64,000 bases of DNA. Source: Nocardioides sp. L-11A (GTDB taxonomy: Bacteria; Actinomycetota; Actinomycetes; Propionibacteriales; Nocardioidaceae). Shown piece after piece: positions 45,962-54,800 of the stretch; the stretch's first letter is position 1, and every line of letters starts with the position of its first letter. The notes under the pieces were generated by a model. That model saw only the letters and a program-made list of their open reading frames with translations. It had not been told where the DNA came from and did not search any database. The stretch covers positions 558,001-622,000 of the forward strand of contig CP124680.1 in NCBI GenBank assembly GCA_029961745.1. Reading direction: 5' to 3'. Made by a program: the position numbers and the translations under genes.

Positions 45962-47803
45962 TCAGCGTCCGGACAGGCTCCGGGCGCCGGTGGCGGGCGT
46001 ACCCGCCAGCTTCTTCTTGGTCTTCTTCACCTTGGGCGTCTTGACCTTGGCCTTCGACGGCAGCGACTGGACCGGGTTGCCGGCGGGGGTGGTGCCGGTG
46101 GCCGTGGCGACGTTGACGACCTTGCCGGCGACCAGGTCACGCTTGTGGACCTTGTAGGTGGCCGTGCAGGTGATCGAGGCGCCCGGCGCGAGGCCGGTGG
46201 CCGCGAGGGCCGGGCACTTCGGGGTCAGGGTGCCCTTGCCGCTGAACTGCTGCTCGGCGATCGAGATGGTCTTCAGCGCGATGTTGCCGGTGTTGGTCAC
46301 CGTGAAGGTGTACTTGATCTTCTGACCGAGCTTGGCGACCTTCTTGGGCTTCGCCTTCTTGACCAGCGCGACGCTGGGTGCCGCCGGCTGCACGGTGGCC
46401 GCCGCGGAGTTGTTGGCCTGGTTGCCGCGGTCGGTGACGCCCACGTTGTTGAGGACGGGGGCGGAGCCGGTGAGGACCTTGCTGTAGACCAGGGTCAGCT
46501 TCTCGCCGTTGTCGAGACCACGGACGGCGTCGTCGCCGACCGGCCGCGAGCAGTCGAGCTCGCCGTCGGCGGGGATCGCCGACCCGACCGCGGTGTCACA
46601 GGTGAACGGCGTGCCGCCGCCGCTGGCCTGCACCGACACCAGGGTGCCGCCGCCGGCCTTGTCGTCGGTGACGGTGACCGTGTCGTCGATGCCCATCAGG
46701 TCGGGACCGTTGTTGGTGATCACCAGGGTGTAGGTCACCGGCGTGCCGGACTCGAACACCTCGGCCGCGGCCGTCTTGGTGACGGACAGGTCGTAGTCGC
46801 ACGGCACCCACTCGATCTCGCCGGTGCCGTCGCGGCTCGGCTCGTCGTCGGCCAGCGCCTCGCCCTCGGCCTGCGGGATGAAGACAGCACCCTGGGCCGC
46901 GTCGAAGAAGCTGGACCCGCCGCCGCCTCCGCCGCCAATGATCAGGCCGTTCGGGCCGTTCACGTCGCCGATGGTGGTGGCACCGCCGCCGCCGCCGTAG
47001 TAGCCGGCACCACCGCCGCCGCCCTGGTCGGCGCCGTTCGGACCGCCGCCGTCGCCACCGTTGCGACCGTCGCCGGGCAGGCCGTTGTTGTCGGCGTCGG
47101 ACGCGTGGACACCGCCCGCGCCGGGTGCGCCGGTGTCGCCGCCGGCGCCGCCGCCGGGTGCGCCGGGCGTCTCGGCGGTGGCGTCGTTGCCGGCCGCGCC
47201 CTCCTGGCCGGCCCAGACGCCCGCACCGTCGATGACGCCGGCGTGACCGCCGCCGCCCGCGTCCGGGTTGTGGCCGCCGCCGGAGCCGCCACCGCCGCCG
47301 GCGAGTGCGACGAGAGTGCCGTTGAGGAGGAAGCTGGTGTAACCGCCGCCACCACCACCGGTGTGGCCGCCCGGCCCGCCGTTGCCGCCCTTGTCGTCAC
47401 CGGCCGCGCCGCCGACGCCGCCGCCGGATCCGCCGTCGCCGATCACGCCGGTGAGCACGTCGGTGGGCGCGACCGGGATCCGGAACTGGACCCGGGCGCC
47501 CTGGCCGCCGCCGATCTGGATCGGGTCGTCCGGGTCCTCGGTCTCCGGGTCGTCGTCGCCGCCGGAGACGGCCGTGCCGCCGTTGGCGCCCTCGAGGGTC
47601 ACCACCGCGGCGCACGAGCCGGGAGCGGCAGCCTCCTCGAAGTCGCCGACCTCGAGGAGGGTCGGCCCCTCGGGCTCGGGGGCGGGGTCGGCGTGCGAGC
47701 TCGGCACGCTGCCGAAGATGCTGATCGTGGCGGTCGCGGTGGCCAGCGCGGCGATGCCGGCGAGCCTCACGCGACGACGGGGGTGCGTAGTCAATGCGGA
47801 CAT
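45962..47803 (-). CDS. glycine-rich surface protein with DUF11 domains
   Basis: This 613-residue secreted protein has a signal peptide (to about residue 38), a short acidic part, and a very glycine-rich region (about 110-300, with GGGGGGYTSFL, GGGGGGSSFF). Two DUF11-like beta domains follow (YDLSVTKTAAAEVFESGTPV and VALVKKAKPKKVAKLGQKIK). The basic C-terminal tail has LAGTPATGARSLSGR. TPATG recalls an LPxTG sorting motif, but the hydrophobic anchor that should follow is missing. The ATG at 47803 puts the signal peptide at the N-terminus. Copy C of the palindrome is 63 bp upstream. Confidence 0.82.
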   Translation of the reverse strand: MSALTTHPRRRVRLAGIAALATATATISIFGSVPSSHADPAPEPEGPTLLEVGDFEEAAAPGSCAAVVTLEGANGGTAVSGGDDDPETEDPDDPIQIGGGQGARVQFRIPVAPTDVLTGVIGDGGSGGGVGGAAGDDKGGNGGPGGHTGGGGGGYTSFLLNGTLVALAGGGGGSGGGHNPDAGGGGHAGVIDGAGVWAGQEGAAGNDATAETPGAPGGGAGGDTGAPGAGGVHASDADNNGLPGDGRNGGDGGGPNGADQGGGGGAGYYGGGGGATTIGDVNGPNGLIIGGGGGGGSSFFDAAQGAVFIPQAEGEALADDEPSRDGTGEIEWVPCDYDLSVTKTAAAEVFESGTPVTYTLVITNNGPDLMGIDDTVTVTDDKAGGGTLVSVQASGGGTPFTCDTAVGSAIPADGELDCSRPVGDDAVRGLDNGEKLTLVYSKVLTGSAPVLNNVGVTDRGNQANNSAAATVQPAAPSVALVKKAKPKKVAKLGQKIKYTFTVTNTGNIALKTISIAEQQFSGKGTLTPKCPALAATGLAPGASITCTATYKVHKRDLVAGKVVNVATATGTTPAGNPVQSLPSKAKVKTPKVKKTKKKLAGTPATGARSLSGR

Positions 47804-47865
47804 GGTCGGCTTTCTATCGGCCTCCCGGCGCCTGGGTCCCCCTCCGAGAGTCAACTCGGCTCAAA

Positions 47866-47885
47866 TGCCCCCCGAACGGGTGACA
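47866..47885. promoter_or_regulatory. surface-locus palindrome, copy C
   Basis: On the minus strand this reads TGTCACCCGTTCGGGGGGCA followed by TTTG. It is 63 bp before the start of the glycine-rich surface protein gene. Confidence 0.6.
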
Positions 47886-47924
47886 GGTGGTGGGCGGCCG
47901 ATACCAGCCGCGGCGAGGGCGGGA

Positions 47925-47951
47925 CCGAGGACGAGGGGCCCTCATCCTCGG
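47925..47951. promoter_or_regulatory. 13-bp inverted repeat in divergent region
   Basis: CCGAGGACGAGGG (47925-47937) and CCCTCATCCTCGG (47939-47951) are complementary with one wobble around a single central base. Its place between two divergent starts favours an operator over a terminator. Confidence 0.45.
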
Positions 47952-48159
47952 GGCGATGGGATTCGGTCGTGTCGGCCACCGGGGTCGAGCACCCGCGGCC
48001 CCGACACCCGGGCGGTCCGACACTCTCGCCCTGGCGCGCCGTCCCGGGTTCCCCCCATCCTTCCACCGGGTCGAGCCCGGGGTCGGCGTCACCGTTGCGC
48101 CCGAGACCTCGGAGGGACGCAGGTGATGGACCGCGGAGAATCAGGAAGGCTCGGAGCCA

Positions 48160-48855
48160 GTGACACACGTGCAGGACGGCGGGCCGGCGTATTGGCGCGT
48201 CGCGATCGTCGAGGACCACCGGTTGCAGCGGTTGCGTACCGAGGAGCTGGTCGGCCGGCAGCCCGGCCTGCGGGTGGTGCGCTCCTGCGAGACGCTCGAC
48301 GAGCTGATGGCCTGGATGGCGGGCGGGTCGCCGCAGTCACTGCCGCACGTCGTCGTCCTCGACCTCGTCGTCGACCGTGGTCGCGACGCGGACCCGGCCG
48401 TCGTCGAGCGGCTGGTGCGCTCCGGGATGCGCGTCCTGGTGCTCTCCGCGATGGCCTCGGTGCCGCTCGTGCGTGCCATGATCCGCGCCGGAGTCACCGG
48501 TTTCGTGGGCAAGCGGGACACCGAGGAGGACATCGTCGCCGCGCTCTGGGCGGTGCTCCGGCGCCGGCAGTGGATCACCCCGGAGCTGGCGAGCGTGATG
48601 GCGGGAGACGCTCAGCGACCCCGGCTCAGCGATCAGGAGGAGCGCGCGCTGGTTCTCTACGCGTCCGGCCTGACCCTCGACGCGGTCGCCGTCGCGCTCG
48701 GGGTGAAGCGCGACACCGTCAAGAAGTACCTCGAGCGGGTCAAGACCAAGTACGCCGACGTCGGGCGTCCCGTGCGGACCAAGATCGACCTCAACCGGGA
48801 GGCGATCCGAGACGGCCTGATGACTGCCTCTACCGTCGAGAACGACCGCAGGTAG
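48160..48855 (+). CDS. LuxR-family response regulator, twin 2
   Basis: This 231-residue regulator has a receiver domain (AIVEDH, phospho-acceptor Asp68 in VVLDLV, VGKRDTE) and a LuxR-type DNA-binding domain nearly identical to that of the regulator at 45092 (LSDQEERALVLYASGLTLDA). The GTG at 48160 follows aggaagg at long spacing. No kinase gene is adjacent, so it is either an orphan or shares the kinase at 42629-44971. The two probably bind similar sites. Confidence 0.88.
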   Translation: MTHVQDGGPAYWRVAIVEDHRLQRLRTEELVGRQPGLRVVRSCETLDELMAWMAGGSPQSLPHVVVLDLVVDRGRDADPAVVERLVRSGMRVLVLSAMASVPLVRAMIRAGVTGFVGKRDTEEDIVAALWAVLRRRQWITPELASVMAGDAQRPRLSDQEERALVLYASGLTLDAVAVALGVKRDTVKKYLERVKTKYADVGRPVRTKIDLNREAIRDGLMTASTVENDRR

Positions 48856-49175
48856 CCGAGCCCCTCGCCCGATGAGGCTCGAGCGCCCGGGTCGCCCGGC
48901 CTCCCATGACCCGGCTCTGCCCCCTTTACGGGGGACATTCGTCAACCGGATCTGCCGAAGCGTGGAGTGGGTCTCGATCGCGCCGCTAGCGTCCAGGTCG
49001 ATGGACGGGATCGACGACTCGCGCCCTCCGGCAGTGGGAGAAGCGAGGAACGCGGCGCGACGTGGCGACCGTCGGTGCGCGTCCTGGTTCAGCGCCGCGC
49101 GGCCGTAGCCCCGGTGGCCCCGACGTGACCCGCGCGGCGACCGCGCCCGCAGGCATCAGCTTCCTGGAGGTACGC
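48856..49175. other. 320-bp upstream region of sortase gene
   Basis: This holds palindrome copy D (48918-48937) and no convincing gene. A 78-codon open frame at 48872-49108 has arginine-rich, low-complexity content with no ribosome site. Confidence 0.6.
48918..48937. promoter_or_regulatory. surface-locus palindrome, copy D
   Basis: TGCCCCCTTTACGGGGGACA followed by TTCG. It is 239 bp before the stand-alone sortase gene. Confidence 0.55.
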
Positions 49176-49871
49176 ATGCCCATGCCCCCCCGAACCAGCC
49201 CGACCGCAGGGGGTCGAGCAGGCGCCCGGTCCGCTGCGGCCCGCAGGAACGGCACGACCGGCCTGCGTGCCGTCGCCCACGCAGGCGTCGCTGCGGCGCT
49301 GACCGTCAGCCTCGCCGCCGCGCTGGGCGGGGTCGTCGTCCCCGGCGCGGACGCGACCACCGCCGAGCGGGTGCGCGTCGCCGCGGCCTGCGCCACGCCG
49401 GCCGGCCCCTTCTCGCCGACGACCACCAGCATCCCCGCGATCGGCCGGTCCGTGGGCGTCGTCCGCGTGCGCCGTACCCCCTCGGGTGCGGTCGGCACGC
49501 CGCCGGTCACCAAGCGCGGCAAGTGGCTGATGGGCCTCGACCCGCAGGTCCGGCCGGGCGGCGGGAAGGGCACCGTGATCCTGGCGGCGCACACCTGGCC
49601 CGACAACTCGGCGCTCGGCAATGCGCTGCTCCGCTCGTTCGCCGTGGGTGACCGGCTTCTGCTCGCCAACGGCTCCGCCACTGCCTGTTACCAGGTCACC
49701 AAGCGCAAGAAGTACCGCGCCACCAAGGTCCCCCGTAAGAAGGCATTCCGTTGGTGGGGGCCGGAACAGCTGGTGATCGTGGTGTGCTCGGGCAAGCGGC
49801 TCGGCCCGGGACGCTGGACGCACCGCACGATCTGGTACGCGACGCCCGTCGATGGTGCGGCGACGGGATGA
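49176..49871 (+). CDS. stand-alone sortase, class F-like
   Basis: This 231-residue protein has a signal or anchor segment (about 35-60) and a sortase domain with catalytic His139 (AAHTWPD), Cys204 (IVVCSGK) and Arg217 (WTHRTIW). Short single-domain sortases with this look are common in actinobacteria (class F). Its product would attach surface proteins, but no classical LPxTG protein lies in the window. The ATG at 49176 follows GGAGG with 5-bp spacing; an upstream extension has no signal-like features. Confidence 0.82.
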   Translation: MPMPPRTSPTAGGRAGARSAAARRNGTTGLRAVAHAGVAAALTVSLAAALGGVVVPGADATTAERVRVAAACATPAGPFSPTTTSIPAIGRSVGVVRVRRTPSGAVGTPPVTKRGKWLMGLDPQVRPGGGKGTVILAAHTWPDNSALGNALLRSFAVGDRLLLANGSATACYQVTKRKKYRATKVPRKKAFRWWGPEQLVIVVCSGKRLGPGRWTHRTIWYATPVDGAATG

Positions 49872-49921
49872 GTGGACCACCCCACCACTGAGGGCCGTCG
49901 ACTCGAGCGCGGGTGATGCCG

Positions 49922-49963
49922 CGTCCCCCGATCGGGGGGCAAAACCGCCCCCTGCAGGGGACA
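49922..49963. promoter_or_regulatory. surface-locus palindromes, copies E and F
   Basis: Copy E, CGTCCCCCGATCGGGGGGCA (49922-49941), is followed by a shorter relative, GCCCCCTGCAGGGGACA (49947-49963). They are 104-145 bp before the LuxR gene at 50067. Confidence 0.55.
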
Positions 49964-50066
49964 TCCGGCCACCCCGGGTGCGCCACTGCGCCACGCTGCA
50001 TCGCGACGCACTGTGCGTGCCCCGGTACTCGGCCGGGGACGAGCCCCGGCAAGGAGAGTCCGCCCG

Positions 50067-51647
50067 ATGTCCACGGTCAGCTCCGCCGACACCCTCGGCG
50101 CGTTGGTCGCGGGTGGCCGGCTGGACGAGGCGACCGACGCCTTCGAGGCCGACTGGGTGGAGCTCTGGTACACGACCGAGCCCGAGGTCCTGCGCGCCGT
50201 CCTCGCGGCGCTGCCGGCCGAGACGGTCGCCCGCAACCCGGGCATGCGGTTCGTCGCGGTCGCCAGCGGCCTGACGACGGGGGCCGACGCCTGGGCGCTG
50301 GTCGACGAGGCCATGGCGCAGGTCCGTCGCGGACATCGGCCGGACGAGGAGATCCTGCTCGCCCACCTGCTGTCCGGTCTCCAGCACCGCGCGGCCGGAC
50401 AGGTCCTCCAGGCCCGCCTGGTCCTGGACGGTGCCCGGTCCGCCGCCGCACGGATCGCGGTCGTGCCCGAGGGCGACGTGGACCCGGCCCTGGTCGCCTT
50501 CTCCCGACTGCAGCACGGGCTCACCGCGCTGCTGGGCGGTGACGTGGCCGGCGCCCGCAACCTGCTCCAGACGGCGTACGACGCCGAGGGGCTGCACGGC
50601 TCGCCGGCCGGCCGGGCACATGTCGGCGCCCACCTCGCGCTGGTGTGTGCCGTCGCCGGAGAGCTGCTCACGGCTGAGGAGCACCTCGCGCGGGCCGAGG
50701 AGTTCGCCGCCGCTCCCGGCCCGCTGGTCGCGGCGACCGCCGACGCGTTGCGGCTGACCCGGCTGATCCTGCTCGTCGACCGGCGCGCCCTGCCCGGGGC
50801 CGGGAGACTGGTGCAGGCGCGGCCGCCCGGCTCCTACGGCACCCTGTGGCCGCTCGCGCTCTGGTCGCACGCGCAGCTCCACCTGCTCACGGGCCAGTAC
50901 GAGCGTGGCCTGCGTCTGCTGGCCCGGTCCGTGACGGGCCTGCCCGCCGGGGCCGAAGCCGAGGACGGCATCGCGGGGGAGGTGACGCGGGCGGCGCGCG
51001 CCGACCTCAACCTCGCCGTCGGCAACGTCCGGGAGGCCTGGGTCGCCGTCGAGCCGGGCAGCTCCCGGTCGCCGTGGTCGGCGGTCGCGGAGGCGACGGT
51101 GCTCTACGTCAGCGGCGAGTTCGAGACGGTCCGGTACGCCGCGCGCGTGGCCCGGGCCGCCCACGACCTCACCCTGCGCGAGTCGGTCCGGCTCCGTGGC
51201 CTGGAGGCGGCGGCCTGCCTCGCCGCCGGCGACGAGGACAGTGCGCGGCGGCTCCTGGGGGTAGTCGTCGACCTGGCCCGGCGGCAGGGGTGGCGCTCGT
51301 TCGTCTCGTACCTGCCCCGCCCGCTCGTCGCCTTCGCGCTCCGCGAGGGGCGGCTGCCCGCCGAGCTCGCCGAGGCGCCTCGGGACGCGGTGGGGGTGTG
51401 GGTGCCGGGTCCGGCCCTCTCGGCACCCCTGTCGCCCCGGGAGCGGGAGGTCTTCCGGTTGCTGCTCGAGGGCGTGGCCCGTGCCGAGATCGCCGAGCGG
51501 CTGGGCGTCTCGATCAACACGGTGAAGACCCAGATCCGCAGCCTGTACGCCAAGCTCGGCGTCTCCAGCCGCGGCGAGGTCCTGCAGAAGGTCGCCCTGA
51601 TGCCGCCCGAATGGACCTACGACGTGCCCGACTGGTCGGGGGCCTGA
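50067..51647 (+). CDS. TPR-like LuxR-family regulator without ATPase domain
   Basis: This 526-residue protein has a long alpha-helical repeat region (about 1-440, with many A/L/E/R helices such as AEEHLARAEEFAAAPGPL) that resembles the TPR part of MalT-type regulators. A C-terminal LuxR helix-turn-helix follows (LSPREREVFRLLLEGVARAEIA, INTVKTQIRSLYAKLG). The nucleotide-binding domain of MalT/LAL regulators is absent. AAGGAG lies about 10 bp before the ATG. Palindrome copies E and F lie upstream, and the giant repeat protein gene follows 168 bp after it. Confidence 0.85.
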   Translation: MSTVSSADTLGALVAGGRLDEATDAFEADWVELWYTTEPEVLRAVLAALPAETVARNPGMRFVAVASGLTTGADAWALVDEAMAQVRRGHRPDEEILLAHLLSGLQHRAAGQVLQARLVLDGARSAAARIAVVPEGDVDPALVAFSRLQHGLTALLGGDVAGARNLLQTAYDAEGLHGSPAGRAHVGAHLALVCAVAGELLTAEEHLARAEEFAAAPGPLVAATADALRLTRLILLVDRRALPGAGRLVQARPPGSYGTLWPLALWSHAQLHLLTGQYERGLRLLARSVTGLPAGAEAEDGIAGEVTRAARADLNLAVGNVREAWVAVEPGSSRSPWSAVAEATVLYVSGEFETVRYAARVARAAHDLTLRESVRLRGLEAAACLAAGDEDSARRLLGVVVDLARRQGWRSFVSYLPRPLVAFALREGRLPAELAEAPRDAVGVWVPGPALSAPLSPREREVFRLLLEGVARAEIAERLGVSINTVKTQIRSLYAKLGVSSRGEVLQKVALMPPEWTYDVPDWSGA

Positions 51648-51815
51648 GGTGGCGCGACCAGCCGATCCGTCCTGTCTGGTGGTCCTCGTCCGGGGCTCCG
51701 GGGTGAGTGCATCTCATCCCCGTTCATCTCTTTTAACCGAAGCCGTCCGAGCGCTCCCGCTCGGAAATACGATCGCGCGCATGTCCACGGCATGCCCCGA
51801 CCGAGGAGTGACACG

Positions 51816-54800
51816 TTGAAGAAGCGCTGGTTCGCACAGATGGCGCCACCCGTGCCCAGATACACGACCCGACGTCTGACGGCCCTGGCCGTGGCGGCGT
51901 CGGGGATGGCTGTGCTGGGCGGCACCCAGCTGGCGGCTCCGGCCCTGGCGGCGCCGGGTGACGGCACCATCAAGGTCCGCGTCGTCCAGGACTACAACGG
52001 CGACGGCGGATGGGACGACCCGTTCATCGAGCCGGGCCTGGCCGGCGTGACCGTCCGGGTCACCGACCAGGCCGGGGCGACCCAGGACCTGACGACCGAC
52101 GCCGACGGCCTTGTCGACATCGTGGGCCCGCCGGGCTCCTACCGGATCGTGGCGATCAACCCCGATCCGGCCACCCTCGAACCCGCGCCGGCGCACGAGA
52201 AGACGGGCACGGCCGAGACCCCGGCGAAGAAGTGGCTCTCCCCGAACGAGGAGTTCGTCACCGTCAACGCCAACCAGACCGTGGAGATGACCACGGCCTT
52301 CTGGGACTCCAGCGACTACTGCCAGTCGAACCCCCTCATCGTCACGGCCTGCCAGCCGCCGATGTTCAACAGCGGCGGTGGCCTGGCCGACAACGCCGAC
52401 GGCGACACGCTCGTCACCGCTCCCTACCGCGCAGAGGGTGCGGACCTGGGCAAGACCACGCTGTCCGACAAGGCGGAGACCGGCGCCCTCTACGGCATCG
52501 GCTACCGCAAGCAGGACCGGCGGGTCTTCGCGGGCGCCTTCGCCAAGCGCGGCAGCGCCTACGGACCCGGCGGTGCCGGTGCGATCTACGTGACCGACGC
52601 GAGCGGCGGTCCCGCCACGCTGTGGGGCACGGTGCCGAACGTCGGCACGCGCGCGCACACCAACGACACGCTGCCGGGCGGACGCCTGGACTGGAACTTC
52701 GCGCCCGCCGTCGGCAAGGAGTCGCTCGGCGACCTCGACGTCAGCGAGGACGGCGACGACCTCCAGGTGATCAACCTGTTCGAGCGCAAGCTCTACGTGT
52801 ACGACGCGTCCGCCGCCACGATGGGCGCCCCGACGCACGTCGTGGACCTGTCCGCGAACCCCGGTTGCGCCGCGGCGTCCGACTGGCGCCCGGCCGCCCT
52901 GGGCGAGCGCAAGGGTGTGCTCTACGTCGGCGGCGTCTGCTCGGCCGAGTCCAGCCAGGCTCCCGCCGACATGAAGGCGATCGTGCTGACCTACGACGCC
53001 GACACCTACGCGCCGATCGGTACGGTCATGGACCAGCCGCTCACCGCGCGCCGGCAGGGCAACGGCGGCTCCGGATGCTGGGGCCGGGACAACACGACCT
53101 ACCGGCCGTGGAACGACGAGGGCATCACCTGCGGCAACAAGTCGGGCCAGATCCCGGACCCGCAGGCGTGGCTGACCGACATCGTCGTCGAGAACGACGG
53201 CAGCCTGATCGTGGGCTTCCGCGACCGCACCGGCGACCAGATGCTCGGTGTCAACTCGACCTACTTCGCCGACACCACGGGCACCGGTGGCTCGTCCATC
53301 GGGCTGGTCAACTACAACGTCACCGGTGACATCAACAAGGCCTGCATCGAGCCCGGGGACACCACCTTCACGCTGGACATGAACGGTGCCTGCGGTGTCG
53401 CGCCGGTCGCGACCGGCCAGGTGGCCGGCGAGTACTTCCAGGGCGACGCCACGATCCACGCCGAGGCGGCCTTCGGCGGCATGGCGCTGAGCCGCGGCGA
53501 GCGCGGTGTCGCGACCAACATCATGGACCCGGCGGGCATCTTCACCCAGGGCTACGCCTCGATCTCGCGCGGTACGGGCAACGCCCTGCAGACCGTGGGC
53601 AGCGGCGCCACGGGCGACCCGGACGAGGTCGACACCGGCGGCGGTGGCAACACCGGCAACCGGCTGACCGGGGCCGACGGCTTCGGCAAGGGCCAGGGCA
53701 TGGCCGACATGGAGGTGCTCTGCGACTTCGCGCCGATCCAGATCGGCAACCGGGTCTGGGACGACCAGAACGGCGACGGCATCCAGGACCCGGGCGAGGC
53801 AGGCATCGCCGGTGTCACCGTCAACCTCTACGACGACCAGGGCAACCTCGTCGCCACCAAGGTCACCAACTCGCGCGGTGAGTACTACTTCGACTCCGTC
53901 ACCGACGGTGTCGGGTTCAACACCGACTACGTCATCCGCCTCGACAAGCCGGCCGACTACACGGGCAGCGGCAAGCTGGCGGGCGTCACTCTCAGCGACG
54001 AGGACCAGGGCGCCGGCCCGGAGCAGGACCGCCTCGACTCCGACGGCACGATCGTCGCCAGCTATCCGCAGGCGTCGATCACCACGGGCAACCGCGGCGA
54101 GAACGACCACAGCATCGACTTCGGCTTCAGCCCGGCGTCGGTGTCGGTGGGCAACTACGTGTGGATCGACAGCGACGGCGACGGCATCCAGGACCCAGGC
54201 GAGTCCGGCATCGAGGGCGTCGTGCTGAAGCTGACCGACGCGAACGGTGACCCGGTCGTCGACGTGAACGGCGCCCCGGTCGGACCGGTGACCACGGACG
54301 CGAACGGCCACTACCTGTTCGACAAGCTGCCGGTCCTGCCGGCCGGTGAGCACTACACGGTGACCATCGACCAGACGGCGGCGTCGACGCAGACCGCCCT
54401 CGCGCCGTACAACCCGACCCAGGCCGGTCAGGGCGGCGACCCCGCGCTCGACTCGTCCCTGTGGACGGCGGACTCCACCGAGCTGACCACCGCGGGGGCG
54501 AAGGACCTCACGCTCGACTTCGGGTTCACCCCGAAGCCGGTCGCGGTCGGTGACTTCGTGTGGGTCGACACCGACGGTGACGGCGTCCAGGACCCGGGTG
54601 AGCCCGGCATCCCCGGAGTCACGCTCACGCTGGTGGGCCCCGACGGCAACCCGGTTCCCGGCGTCGGGCCGGTCGTGACGGACGCGAACGGCTTCTACAG
54701 CTTCACCGACCTGCCGGTCCTCACCGATCCGGATGATCGCTACACCGTCCGGATCGACAACAGCCAGCCGGCGCTCGCGCCGTACGTCCCGACCCAGGCC

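Larger units (their letters stand above)
47804..48159. other. 356-bp divergent control region, no gene
   Basis: The region separates the glycine-rich surface protein gene and the second LuxR twin. It holds palindrome copy C (47866-47885) and a 27-nt inverted repeat (47925-47951). No convincing coding frame was found. Confidence 0.6.

Noticed and set aside
48872..49108. 78-codon open frame before the sortase gene
   Set aside because: It has no ribosome site, is arginine-rich and of low complexity, and contains the palindrome copy D. It is better seen as a control region.
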